A stretch of 64,000 nucleotides of DNA from Solibacillus sp. FSL K6-1523 (GCF_038005225.1 NZ_JBBOSU010000001.1:608001-672000), one strand, 5' to 3'; shown: positions 9,821 to 17,618, numbered from the stretch's first letter. Numbers and translations are program-made. The notes: a model not told the origin generated them from the sequence alone.

Positions 9821-10663
9821 TTGGATAATAAATTACTTGGAAAAGTCAGTAAAGGTATTGCTTCAACAGTTGTTGCTAGTCTTTTAGTATTTTCACAAGC
9901 AGGTGTATCTGATGCAGCTGAAGTAACGAAAAAAGTCGAGATTAACCCACAAGTTAAAATTTTAAATAATAATGTTCCAGTGGCTGGTAATGTTGGCCCA
10001 ATCATTATCGATGGGACTACTTATTTACCTGTACGTTCTTTATCAAGTGTACTTAACAAAAATGTTCTTTGGGATGGACCAACTAAATCTATCTTTATTA
10101 CAGATACAGTCGATCCAAATGCAGCAAAGGATGAGATTTATAATTTAGAAAGATTTATTAAAACAAAAGACGCTAAAATCAAAGAGTTGGAAAGCTCGAT
10201 TAAAACGAAAGATAGTAAAATTACTGAGTTAGATAACTCAGGTAAAACGAAAGATGCTAAAATTGTGGAGTTAGAAAATGCAATTAAAGCAAAAGATGCT
10301 AAAATTGCTGAATTAGAAAAAAAATCTAGTACTTCCACTTCCCTAAAAGATTTACAGAAGCAATTGAATAAAGATTACGGAAGTTGGAAGAGTATAGCAT
10401 TTGAGATTACACTTAAAGGAAATAAGAATGATATTGATGTTGAAATCGAAGTCAATTTAGGTAAGAGTACTAATAACAAAAATTGGTCGAACCTTTCAGA
10501 ATCAACAGTTGAAAAATTCATAAAAAATATCGCTGATGATATTTGGGAAGTTTACGAAGATGCTGAAATCACGGGTGAAGTGATTGATATTGATGAGGAC
10601 GATACATTAGTTGATTTTTACGGTAAAAATGGTAAAGTGAGAGATTTCGAGAAGCACGATTAA
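9821..10663 (+). CDS. Exported protein: copper amine oxidase N-terminal-like domain plus coiled coil
   Basis: A 280-aa product with a TTG start and AGGAG nine bases upstream. Residues 1-32 are a signal peptide ending VSDA. Residues 40-95 match the copper amine oxidase N-terminal domain pattern (TTYLPVRSLSSVL, then VLWDG..KSIFI). That domain is common in Firmicute surface proteins and carries no oxidase chemistry. Residues 112-168 are a coiled coil of four 14-residue repeats built on KTKDAKIxELExxI. The last 110 residues are acidic, of alpha/beta type, with no match I recognise. There is no SLH, LysM or sortase motif, so how it is held at the surface is unclear. It sits alone between the S-layer and phosphatase genes and ends in the same terminator module. 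Substrate or partner is unknown. Confidence 0.85.
   Translation: MDNKLLGKVSKGIASTVVASLLVFSQAGVSDAAEVTKKVEINPQVKILNNNVPVAGNVGPIIIDGTTYLPVRSLSSVLNKNVLWDGPTKSIFITDTVDPNAAKDEIYNLERFIKTKDAKIKELESSIKTKDSKITELDNSGKTKDAKIVELENAIKAKDAKIAELEKKSSTSTSLKDLQKQLNKDYGSWKSIAFEITLKGNKNDIDVEIEVNLGKSTNNKNWSNLSESTVEKFIKNIADDIWEVYEDAEITGEVIDIDEDDTLVDFYGKNGKVRDFEKHD
10140..10325 (+). repeat. 42-bp tandem repeats coding a coiled coil
   Basis: About four imperfect 42-bp units (14 codons each) lie inside the 280-aa gene and encode KTKDAKIxELExxI. In-frame repeats of this kind can expand or contract by slippage, changing stalk length without breaking the frame. Confidence 0.75.
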
Positions 10664-10699
10664 AATTAATGGATAACTCACTATAATTTATCAAAGGGT

Positions 10700-10765
10700 A
10701 TTGAATATGGTTAGTTGAAGAAGTCTTTTGCGAGAGTAAATCTTGCAAGGGGCTTTTCTTTTTGC
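10700..10765 (+). terminator. terminator module, copy 2
   Basis: Stem AAGTCTTTTGCGAGA (10721-10735) with TCTTGCAAGGGGCTT (10741-10755), loop GTAAA, then TTCTTTTT. Compared with copy 1, the A-U pair at stem position 8 is replaced by U-A, so pairing is kept. The ATTGAATATGGTTAG block precedes it. Confidence 0.85.
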
Positions 10766-10823
10766 TTTTTAATTTAGGAATTGGAGAAATAAACCTCCAA
10801 TCACAATGGATGCATAATTATTT

Positions 10824-10876
10824 TTAACACAATTTTACATAGCTTTTATATCACACTAACAATCTCGCATTATAGT
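10824..10876 (+). promoter_or_regulatory. PhoP box and -10 of the alkaline phosphatase gene
   Basis: Four TTAACA-like hexamers lie 11 bp apart: TTAACA (10824), TTACAT (10835), TTATAT (10846) and TAACAA (10857). A -10-like TATAGT (10871-10876) follows without a -35. This is the layout of Bacillus PhoP-activated promoters, where PhoP dimers bind TT(A/C)ACA repeats on one helix face. The site predicts induction under phosphate starvation. Confidence 0.7.
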
Positions 10877-10912
10877 TATCCTTGTAAGAAAAAATTTTTT
10901 GGAGGTTGTTTC

Positions 10913-12307
10913 ATGTTTAAAAAGAAGATTTTAAAAAAAGCTTTACCTTTCGCAGTTCTTTCAACTGTATTTGTCGGAAGTTTAATTGGTCCAGGAGCTC
11001 AATCAATCGTGCAGGCTCAAGAAACAACTGCGAATAATCAATCTGAAGTGAAAAATGTTATTTTCTTAATTGGTGATGGTATGGGGACTTCTTATACATC
11101 TGCTTACCGTTATTTTAAAGATGACCGAGCAACACCTTTTGTAGAAAAAACAGAATTTGATAAATATTTGGTTGGTCAGCAAATGACATACCCAGAAGAT
11201 GAAAAGGCGTCCATTACAGATTCGGCATCTGCAGCAACCGCGATGTCGTCTGGTATTAAAACATTTAATAATGCGATTGCTGTTGATAATGATAAATCGC
11301 GTGTCAAAACCGTTTTAGAAGCGGCTAAGGAAGCGGGGAAATCAACAGGGCTTGTTGCAACTTCTGAAATTACACATGCAACACCTGCTGCATTTGGTGC
11401 GCACAATGAAAGTCGTAAAAACATGGATGCTATTGCAGATGACTATTACAATGAACGCATTAATGGTGAACATACAATCGACGTATTACTTGGTGGGGGC
11501 AAATCGAATTTTGTCCGTACGGATGTTAATTTAACGGATTCTTTCAAACAAGATGGTTTTAGTTATGTGACAACGAAAGAAGAATTATTAAAAGATGGCA
11601 ATGATCAAGTACTTGGTTTATTTGCGGATGGCGGATTACCTAAAATGATTGACCGTACAGATGCTGTACCATCACTTGCAGATATGACAACGACAGCGAT
11701 TGATCGCCTAAGCAAAAATGATGAAGGTTTCTTCCTAATGGTGGAAGGAAGCCAAATTGATTGGGCAGGTCATGCAAATGATGTTGTCGGTACGATGAGC
11801 GAAATGGAAGACTTTGAACAAGCATTTAAGGCGGCGATTGATTTCGCGAAAGCAGATGGACAAACATTAGTCATCACAACAGCGGATCACTCAACAGGTG
11901 GGTTTGCGATTGGTGCGGACGGAAGCTATAATTGGTCAACAGATTCGATTAAAGCGGCTAAACGTACTCCTGGATTTATGGCTGGAAAAATTGCAGAAGG
12001 TGCGAATGTAGAAAATACCTTAAAAATGTATATCGATCAAACGCTTTTACCATTAACAGCTGAAGAAATTAATGTTGTCAAAGCGGCTGGAAAAAAAGCT
12101 TCAGATATCGAAACGGTAATTAAAGCTATTTTTGACAAACGTTCATTCACTGGTTGGACGACAGGTGGACATACGGGTGAAGACGTACCTGTTTATGCAT
12201 ACGGTCCATCGAAAGAACGTTTTGCAGGGTTAAAGGACAACACGGACCACGCTAAAGTTTTATTTGAACTATTAAACTTAGGGAGTCCAAGTGAGGACAA
12301 ACACTAA
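10913..12307 (+). CDS. Secreted alkaline phosphatase
   Basis: 464 aa with an N-terminal signal peptide (about 1-35) and GGAGG seven bases before the ATG. Family motifs appear in order: VIFLIGDGMG (metal Asp55), ITDSASAATA with nucleophile Ser104 after Asp103, THATPAAFGAH, VEGSQIDWAGHAND, TTADHSTGG, and GGHTGEDVPVYAYGP near the end. The metal ligands of the E. coli PhoA/Bacillus PhoB fold are all present and the length is normal. It hydrolyses phosphomonoesters outside the membrane using two zinc ions and one magnesium ion. The upstream PhoP box predicts control by PhoPR. The giant nuclease encoded at 18641 could release nucleotides for it to dephosphorylate. It cannot be assigned to one B. 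subtilis paralogue (phoA or phoB). Confidence 0.93.
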   Translation: MFKKKILKKALPFAVLSTVFVGSLIGPGAQSIVQAQETTANNQSEVKNVIFLIGDGMGTSYTSAYRYFKDDRATPFVEKTEFDKYLVGQQMTYPEDEKASITDSASAATAMSSGIKTFNNAIAVDNDKSRVKTVLEAAKEAGKSTGLVATSEITHATPAAFGAHNESRKNMDAIADDYYNERINGEHTIDVLLGGGKSNFVRTDVNLTDSFKQDGFSYVTTKEELLKDGNDQVLGLFADGGLPKMIDRTDAVPSLADMTTTAIDRLSKNDEGFFLMVEGSQIDWAGHANDVVGTMSEMEDFEQAFKAAIDFAKADGQTLVITTADHSTGGFAIGADGSYNWSTDSIKAAKRTPGFMAGKIAEGANVENTLKMYIDQTLLPLTAEEINVVKAAGKKASDIETVIKAIFDKRSFTGWTTGGHTGEDVPVYAYGPSKERFAGLKDNTDHAKVLFELLNLGSPSEDKH

Positions 12308-12311
12308 ATAT

Positions 12312-12376
12312 ATTGAATATGTTCAGAAATAAAGGAATCCTATGTGAGAGCAATCTTGCATGGGCTTTTTCTTTCA
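12312..12376 (+). terminator. terminator module, copy 3 (after phosphatase gene)
   Basis: AATCCTATGTGAGA (12336-12349) pairs with TCTTGCATGGGCTT (12354-12367) with one mismatch and G-U pairs, loop GCAA, then TTTCTTTC. It is preceded by ATTGAATATGTTCAG. Confidence 0.8.
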
Positions 12377-12484
12377 GTATTTTTAATAAAATACGGTGGA
12401 ACAACTAATAGAATGGCTGAAGCTCTAAATAAAAATTGAACCACTTCTATAATTATTACTAGAAGCAGTTCAATACGAATAAAG

Positions 12485-13204
12485 CTATTCAATCAACTTT
12501 TCATTAAATTCGGCATACCTAGCTTGAAGCGTTGTTAAGTTGTTAGATAAATGCTTCAACATTGCTGCTTCGGCTCCTTCAGCGTCCCGGAGTAAGATCG
12601 CCTTTAGAATAATTTGGTGTTCTTCATAAATTTGTTTATTGCTACCTTCAATCTTTGAACTGGTAGGAAGCGAGGCTTTTAACGCTCGATTGTATAAATC
12701 AAATAAGTTTTCTAATGTCGAAATAAGCACTTCATTTTTTGTAGCATGAACGATTGATTGATGAAAGAGAAATTCTGGTTCATCATTCATATTATTTGTT
12801 TGGTCGAATTCCTGACAAAGTAAATCCTGTGCTTGCTGCATCTTCTGTAAGTCGTTGTCATCATGCCGTTGTGCTGCTAAAAAGGCTGCTTTTGTCTCAA
12901 GGATGGTTCTCATTTCTAGCAACTCAATGATTTGTTTGAATGAGATAACTTCGATTAAGGATTGATCAATGAGTTTTTCAAAAGGCTTAGGTCGAACCCA
13001 ACTCCCACCACCGTGGATGGATTCTATTATTCCATGAGAAGATAACGCACTTAACGCTTCACGTATTGGGACTCGGCTAACATTAAACATTTTGGCTAAT
13101 TCATTTTCTGACGGGAGTTTTGAATCGATTGGGAACTCACCAGATTGTATTTTACTTTTTATTTCATCTATAACTTGATCAGATATACGTTTTCGAACGA
13201 TCAT
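12485..13204 (-). CDS. GntR-family regulator, FadR subfamily (FCD domain)
   Basis: 239 aa. Residues 5-70 form the GntR winged helix (IKSKIQSGEFPIDSKLPSEN, then NVSRVPIREALSAL). Residues 90-225 are an all-helical FCD effector domain with the metal/ligand-type pattern E..FH..I..A and a final EEHQ...A. FCD regulators usually bind small carboxylates and repress nearby transport or catabolic genes. AAAGGAG lies eight bases before the ATG. The gene lies downstream of, and on the same strand as, the GltS-type transporter, and has its own extended -10 promoter in between. A GTATAC-centred palindrome upstream of the transporter (14705-14714) is a plausible operator. The effector is not determined by the sequence; a dicarboxylate or amino acid would fit the transporter. 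Confidence 0.88.
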   Translation of the reverse strand: MIVRKRISDQVIDEIKSKIQSGEFPIDSKLPSENELAKMFNVSRVPIREALSALSSHGIIESIHGGGSWVRPKPFEKLIDQSLIEVISFKQIIELLEMRTILETKAAFLAAQRHDDNDLQKMQQAQDLLCQEFDQTNNMNDEPEFLFHQSIVHATKNEVLISTLENLFDLYNRALKASLPTSSKIEGSNKQIYEEHQIILKAILLRDAEGAEAAMLKHLSNNLTTLQARYAEFNEKLIE

Positions 13205-13213
13205 TGCTGATGC

Positions 13214-13290
13214 TCCTTTTAGTATTATAAAAGCCCTTCAATTTCTACTATTATATCACGGAAAAAGTAGTTGTCATGAAGGGCTTTATC
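13214..13290 (-). promoter_or_regulatory. inverted repeat enclosing the gntR promoter
   Basis: On the minus strand AAAGCCCTTCA and TGAAGGGCTTT form an 11-bp inverted repeat. The space between the arms holds ATGACA, a 16-bp spacer, and TGATATAAT, a perfect extended -10 (TATAAT at plus 13250-13255, -35 at 13272-13277). The repeat may act as a long-loop terminator for the transporter gene and at the same time frame the regulator's own promoter. Confidence 0.55.
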
Positions 13291-13295
13291 AAGAT

Positions 13296-14663
13296 TTAGC
13301 TTATTTTATTATTGTTGTTCTTTTCTTTTGCGCCTAAGCCCCATAACCCAAAATACTTATAGGCTACGATAATTGCCACACCCATAACTAGAAGTGTAAT
13401 TGGCAAAATCCAAGGTAGTCCCATGGAGACGAGAATTGGTGCAAACGTAATAATCATAATTTCTACGGGAACCATGCCTATGTAGGATAAAGCATAATCA
13501 TCTGACGTTTTACTTTTTAAATCAGGATCGACAATACGAAGAAGTGAAAGTCCCATTGCTACGGTTCCTGTACTCCAACCCCAGCCGAATAAGGATTTTT
13601 CAAACCAAAAATCTTTAAATATGTTTGGTCCGATAAACTTAAATATTAGATAAGCCCAAATTGTTCCAAAAATAAATAGGATAATTAAAGGTATCGCATA
13701 ATCCATCACGACTACGATATTGATAGAAGCAATCCCGATTACAACTAAATAGTCAGTAGCACTTCCGCCAATTCGAGTCATTGTTTGTTGATCAACATAA
13801 GCGTTGGCCTTTACTTTTCGTATTAACATTTGGAAAAGTAATGCGACAACAAAGGCGATACTCAGTAAAGGTACAGAAATCCCAGGTAAAAGTGAGCCCA
13901 ATACTTGTGTCACCCAATACGCGATACCAACAACAAATGCAACGATTGATAAATGTAAAACTAACGGATCAATCGAGCTCGATGATACGGTCTCATTCCC
14001 TATACTTGTGCGATCTTCGGGTTTAATTAACCCTGAACGCAATTCAGAAGGTAGATCTCTAAAGCTCGAAATAAATTGTGTTTGTCCTTTTTCGGTTCCT
14101 CTTTTTACAATAAGTATTCCACCTAAGACGGCAACTAATATTCCAACAGTAGCCGATGTCATACCTAAATCCATCGCTTCTTCCCATCCATGTAGACGGA
14201 AGGCTTCTCCAAGCGCGGCTGCTGTACCATGTCCGCCTAAAAATCCTGCGCCTAACATTAAGCCAAATCCACTAGGCAAGTCCGTAAAGATTTGACCAAT
14301 GAATAACAGACCAAACAGGGCACCGCCACCCCACATTAATAATGTGAGTAACATCGAATAGGACCACATATCTCTAATGCGGCCAATGATTTCACCTATT
14401 TTAACCTTCGAACTACCTATTGGAATCGTGGCGAATATGATCGCAATTAATAGTCCTGGATATGAAGCGATTTGATCCGAGAACGGGAGTAAATCTGCTC
14501 CACTCGGTCCAAAGGCTAGTCCAATAAAGCCGGCGATAATACTAGCCGGTAAAAATAACGCTTGAATCCATTTTATTTTCGCACGTAAAATAGTTCCTAC
14601 TAACAGCAAACCAGATACGATACTAATATCAATCATTAATGACCAAATTGAATATTCGTTCAT
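13296..14663 (-). CDS. gltS: GltS-type sodium/glutamate symporter family transporter
   Basis: About 455 aa from the ATG at 14663, which has GGGGG seven bases upstream. The open frame extends to 14717, but the extra 18 residues are hydrophilic and lack a ribosome site. About 12 hydrophobic segments are visible. The glycine-rich stretch GFLGGHGTAAALGEAF and a second GWSTGTVAMGLSLLR are the two inverted-repeat hairpin regions typical of the GltS family. The family imports glutamate with sodium, but members with other carboxylate substrates exist. It is the first gene of a leftward pair with the GntR/FCD regulator. The C-terminal tail KEKNNNNKIS is low-complexity. Family membership is firm; substrate is inferred from family only. 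Confidence 0.82.
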   Translation of the reverse strand: MNEYSIWSLMIDISIVSGLLLVGTILRAKIKWIQALFLPASIIAGFIGLAFGPSGADLLPFSDQIASYPGLLIAIIFATIPIGSSKVKIGEIIGRIRDMWSYSMLLTLLMWGGGALFGLLFIGQIFTDLPSGFGLMLGAGFLGGHGTAAALGEAFRLHGWEEAMDLGMTSATVGILVAVLGGILIVKRGTEKGQTQFISSFRDLPSELRSGLIKPEDRTSIGNETVSSSSIDPLVLHLSIVAFVVGIAYWVTQVLGSLLPGISVPLLSIAFVVALLFQMLIRKVKANAYVDQQTMTRIGGSATDYLVVIGIASINIVVVMDYAIPLIILFIFGTIWAYLIFKFIGPNIFKDFWFEKSLFGWGWSTGTVAMGLSLLRIVDPDLKSKTSDDYALSYIGMVPVEIMIITFAPILVSMGLPWILPITLLVMGVAIIVAYKYFGLWGLGAKEKNNNNKIS

Positions 14664-14704
14664 TTTATTCCCCCTATATAGATAAGTATTGTTATTTGTA
14701 ATAC

Positions 14705-14714
14705 AAGTATACAA
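14705..14714. promoter_or_regulatory. possible GntR operator upstream of gltS
   Basis: AAGTATACAA is centred on GTATAC, with further ATAC/GTAT half-sites nearby (ATACAAGTATACAAC). FCD-type GntR proteins commonly bind TNGTATACNA-like palindromes. It lies about 45 bp before the transporter start. Confidence 0.4.
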
Positions 14715-14744
14715 CATTTTTTTGTGTATTGTATAGGGCTGTAT

Positions 14745-14960
14745 TGTTATGCATTAGATGCGGATAGTTCAGAGGAGATTGAGATTGATAAAGAACAAGA
14801 GAAAGCAGCAACGGTTCGAAACGGTTTGAAAAATGAAATTGAGTTAGAGGCATTAGCGCTATTGACTCGAAATTGCTGCAAAAATTATTAAATGTTTGAT
14901 TACAGCCATAGCCTACCAAGCCATAAATAGAAAAGGGTTGTGTAAAATGGGTATCTTTCA
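14745..14960 (+). pseudogene. unidentified gene remnant with one frameshift
   Basis: One plus frame reads ALDADSSEEIEIDKEQEKAA and then ELEALALLTR, stopping at about 14893. Shifting frame near 14868 continues EIAAKIIKCLITAIAYQAIN to a stop at about 14972. The amphipathic, protein-like composition on both sides of the break suggests the tail of a lost gene. No start codon or ribosome site is visible and I do not recognise a family. It could be chance. Confidence 0.25.
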
Positions 14961-15051
14961 TATGATAAATTAATAGAGAAAGCTTACTATAAAATGTTTA
15001 TCTAGTAACGATATATAACGAATAGAACTATTGAAAATGGAGGGGATTTAA

Positions 15052-15204
15052 ATGTCCGTAATGGAACGAAATCATATTAAAATAATTGGAGAAGGTACTC
15101 AAGTAATGATGTTTGGACATGGCTTTGGCTGTAGTCAAGTAATGTGGCAGTATATTGTGCCAACTTTTGAAAAAGATTACCGTATTATTTTATCCTGGGT
15201 TTGA
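15052..15204 (+). pseudogene. 5' fragment of an RsbQ-like alpha/beta hydrolase
   Basis: An ATG with GGAGGGG seven bases upstream begins MSVMERNHIKIIGEGTQVMM and continues FGHGFGCSQVMWQYIVPTFE. This is the N-terminus of RsbQ-type hydrolases, with the HGFG oxyanion loop. A stop follows after only 50 codons, at DYRIILSWV, where family members continue FDYVGSG. The IS200/IS605 element begins here, so the nucleophile elbow and C-terminal half (about 220 residues) are lost. RsbQ homologues work with a PAS-domain partner. The truncated PAS-GGDEF gene on the other side of the element is the likely former partner. The fragment cannot make a functional hydrolase. Confidence 0.75.
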
Positions 15205-15237
15205 TCAGTAGTATTACGGGTAAAAGTTGTTAGACAA

Positions 15238-15636
15238 ACGAAATCAGACAACAATAAACATTTAGTATTCTTACTACATAAACATCTTATTTTGGTTGTG
15301 AAATATAGGCGAAATGTATTTGATGATGAAGTATCTGAGTATGCAAAGGATATGTTTGAAAGAATTTCAGAGAATTACAATATAACATTAGTCGAATGGA
15401 ATCATGATGAGAACCATATCCATGTCTTATTCAAGGTGCATCCGAATACCGAAATGACGAAATTTATCAATGCTTATAAGAGCGCTAGTTCCAGATTAAT
15501 CAAAAAGGAATTTCCGAAAGTAAAACAGAAACTTTGGAAAGAAATGTTTTAGTCAAGGAGCTTCTGCTTACTCACAACAGGTGGTTCTCCACTAGATATA
15601 ATTAAGAAGTATATCGAAAGTCAAGGTCAAAAGTGA
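15238..15636 (+). pseudogene. tnpA: tnpA: Y1 HUH transposase with an internal amber codon
   Basis: The frame reads SDNNKHLVFLL, VVKYRRNVFDDEV, then NHIHVLF with the HUH motif His-Ile-His at 15415-15423. It stops at TAG (15550-15552) after LWKEMF. Past the stop the same frame continues SRSFCLLTTGGSPLDIIKKY to a TGA at 15634. That part contains the catalytic tyrosine codon (15610-15612). The family has a Trp at the TAG position (TGG to TAG), so a single nonsense change separates HUH from the nucleophile. The normal start codon is also absent; the only usable one is TTG at 15292, inside the fold. The transposase should therefore be inactive, and the element would need a relative's TnpA in trans. 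Confidence 0.8.
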
Positions 15637-15647
15637 GGTGAATTAAT

Positions 15648-16760
15648 ATGACTAAACAAAATAAAGCCTATAAATTCCGCTTGTATCCAACAGATGAACA
15701 AGCCCTTCTTATTCGCAAAACATTCGGTTGTGTTCGGTTTGTCTATAACAAGATGTTAGCTGAACGAAAAGAAATATATGAAAAGTACAAAGACAACAAA
15801 GCTGAATTGAGGAAGCAAAAACTACCAACCCCTGCAAAATACAAAATAGAATTTGAATGGCTTAAAGAAGTAGATTCTTTAGCTCTAGCAAATGCCCAAT
15901 TGAATTTGCAAACTGCCTATAAGAACTGTTTCAATGGCACAGCGGACTTTCCGAAATTCAAAAGTAAAAAGGCAAGAAAATCCTATCAAACGAATGTAGT
16001 AAATGGAAATATACTGTTGCTAGATGGTCATATTAAATTACCGAAACTAAAACTTGTCAAAATCAAACAACATCGAAAAATCCCCTTAGACCATACAATC
16101 AAATCATGCACAATTTCTATGACACCAGCTGGGGCCTTTTACGTTTCTATTTTGACTGAATATGAAAAAGAAATTGTCCAGAAAGAAGTAAAAGATGTCA
16201 TTGGATTAGACTTTGCGATGGCTGAACTCTACGTAAGTAGCGAGGATAAGAAAGCCAATTATCCCCGTTTCTATCGGCAAATGTTAGAACGATTAGCAAA
16301 AGAACAACGCATCTTTTCCAGGCGTACAAAGGGTTCTTCCCGTTGGTACAAGCAACGAATCATAGTCGCTAAATTGCAAGAAAAGGTGGCGAACCAACGT
16401 AAAAATTACCTGCATCATCAATCCAAATCTTTAGCTGATCAATTTGATGCGGTCATTATAGAGGACTTGAATATGAAGGGAATGTCGCAAGCCCTCCGAT
16501 TCGGGAAAAGTGTCCACGATAATGGCTGGGGTATGTTCACGTTATTTTTAGCCTATAAACTTAAAGAACAAGGAAAACGATTAATCAAAATAGATAAGTG
16601 GTTTCCTTCTACAAAAATGTGTTCGAACTGTGGCAATCTAAAAGAAATGCCGATGTCGGAACGCGTCTATAACTGTTCCTGTGGTTCTATACTTGATCGG
16701 GACTATAATGCTGCTCGAAATATCAAAAATGAAGGTATCCGCTTGTTAGTTACCGAATAA
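15648..16760 (+). CDS. tnpB: TnpB RNA-guided nuclease (IS200/IS605 OrfB)
   Basis: 370 aa, full length for TnpB. An N-terminal helix-turn-helix region (YKFRLYPTDEQALLIRKTFG) is followed by the beta-barrel/REC part. The split RuvC domain has all three acidic residues: Asp188 in GLDFAM, Glu272 in IIEDLNMKGM, and Asp352 in DRDYNAARNI. The zinc finger has Cys325, Cys328, Cys343 and Cys345 (CSNC and CSC). TnpB proteins use an omega-RNA from the element's right end to cut DNA beside a TAM, which favours element retention. AGGTG lies ahead of the ATG. With its TnpA broken and this gene intact, it looks like a retained nuclease unit. Activity is inferred from family knowledge. Confidence 0.9.
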   Translation: MTKQNKAYKFRLYPTDEQALLIRKTFGCVRFVYNKMLAERKEIYEKYKDNKAELRKQKLPTPAKYKIEFEWLKEVDSLALANAQLNLQTAYKNCFNGTADFPKFKSKKARKSYQTNVVNGNILLLDGHIKLPKLKLVKIKQHRKIPLDHTIKSCTISMTPAGAFYVSILTEYEKEIVQKEVKDVIGLDFAMAELYVSSEDKKANYPRFYRQMLERLAKEQRIFSRRTKGSSRWYKQRIIVAKLQEKVANQRKNYLHHQSKSLADQFDAVIIEDLNMKGMSQALRFGKSVHDNGWGMFTLFLAYKLKEQGKRLIKIDKWFPSTKMCSNCGNLKEMPMSERVYNCSCGSILDRDYNAARNIKNEGIRLLVTE

Positions 16761-16893
16761 ACGATGTATAAATATAACTCTTGGAACAAGAGGGTTAGCT
16801 CGGTCTGTTTTCGTTGGCTAGTAAAAGCAATGATAAGTCGAGAAGCCCCCACTTCAAACAACCTGTAAGGGCGTTAAGTGGTGGGTAGTTCAC
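16640..16893 (+). ncRNA. predicted omega-RNA scaffold of TnpB
   Basis: In related elements the omega-RNA spans the 3' end of tnpB and the right end of the element, and the flanking DNA supplies the guide. Here the 133 bases after the tnpB stop include hairpin-forming GC-rich segments and the terminal CCCCCACTT/AAGTGGTGGG stem. The guide would begin at 16894 (TGAATGCTATTTGTCGTGAG), inside the interrupted PAS-GGDEF gene. The 5' boundary is a guess. Confidence 0.5.
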
Positions 16894-17618
16894 TGAATGC
16901 TATTTGTCGTGAGCAAAATGGTATAAAAGTAACGGAATGTATTTTTGTGAAGATGGAAAAACGGATGAATTATGAATTAGAGCTGCGCACAAAAAAAGCG
17001 CAATTAGAAGAAGCCTATAAGGAACAAGAGCTGGCATTAGCGGAAATTAAAGTATTGCATGAGGAAATCGAGTTTAAACAACAAGAGTTAATGAAAATTA
17101 ATACGAAATTAATGGAAGTATCCAATATCGATCATTTAACAAATATCGCGAATCGGCGCTATTTCCAAGAAAAAATCGAGTCGTATATGGGTAATGTACA
17201 TAATGATGGTCAGATTTTTTCCCTGTGCATTTTAGATATTGATTATTTCAAAAAAATAAACGATACATTCGGACATATCGTTGGCGATGAAGTACTTATA
17301 AAATTAGCAAAACTACTGAAAAAATCTATACGTCCACAAGATTTCCTCGCACGTTATGGTGGGGAAGAATTCATCATTATTTTGCCGAATGCGAATGCCA
17401 TCGAAGCACTAAATATCGCGCAAGTTTTAAATAAAACGATTGAACAAGCGGACTGGAAAGACATTGGTGGCTTAACGATTAGTTTAGGCGTCGCAACATG
17501 TGAAGAAAAACGTACACCAACGTCTTTAATTGCAGCTGCTGATGAAGCGTTATATGCATCTAAGCGTGGTGGGCGTAACCAGGCTACGCATTATGACTTT
17601 ATGCATCATGGGGCATAA
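16894..17618 (+). pseudogene. 3' part of a PAS-GGDEF diguanylate cyclase, cut by the IS
   Basis: The frame opens inside the IS right end (GTG at 16878), which is not a natural start. It reads LNAICREQNGIKVTECIFVK, which looks like the last strands of a PAS domain, then a long coiled coil (MEKRMNYELELRTKKAQLEE onward). A complete GGDEF domain follows from DHLTNIANRRYF. The active site is GGEEF, and the inhibitory RxxD site (RPQD) stands five residues before it. The catalytic part is therefore whole and could be made from the ATG at 16950 or 16965 if transcribed. The sensor part is lost. GGDEF proteins make cyclic di-GMP. The RsbQ-like fragment upstream suggests the original pair sensed a small ligand released by the hydrolase. 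Confidence 0.75.

Larger units (their letters stand above)
15206..16893 (+). mobile_element. IS200/IS605-family insertion sequence (tnpA dead, tnpB intact)
   Basis: The element carries a Y1 transposase gene (tnpA, broken) and tnpB in the same direction. The right end holds a subterminal hairpin, CCCCCACTT (16846-16854) with AAGTGGTGGG (16876-16885), and ends in TTCAC (16889-16893), as is usual for this family. A TTGAT pentamer at 15201-15205 could be the left target/TAM motif known from ISDra2-like elements. The left edge is uncertain because the first part of tnpA, including its start, is missing. There are no inverted terminal repeats or target duplication, as expected. Insertion, with loss of flanking DNA, separates an RsbQ-like hydrolase fragment from a PAS-GGDEF fragment. 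Confidence 0.8.

Noticed and set aside
10140-10325. CRISPR-like regular repeats
   Set aside because: The repeats are in frame inside a gene, of 42 bp with no spacers, and encode a coiled coil.
13804-14295. 163-codon plus-strand open frame
   Set aside because: It is antisense to gltS, has a Pro/Ser/Lys-rich unstructured composition and no start signals.
14692-14961. 89-codon minus-strand open frame
   Set aside because: It has no ribosome site and unusual composition; the plus strand here shows a better protein-like remnant, and the region includes the gltS control area.
16878-16949. GTG at 16878 as the natural start of the GGDEF protein
   Set aside because: The codon lies within the terminal hairpin of the IS element; the coding sequence after 16894 starts mid-PAS domain.
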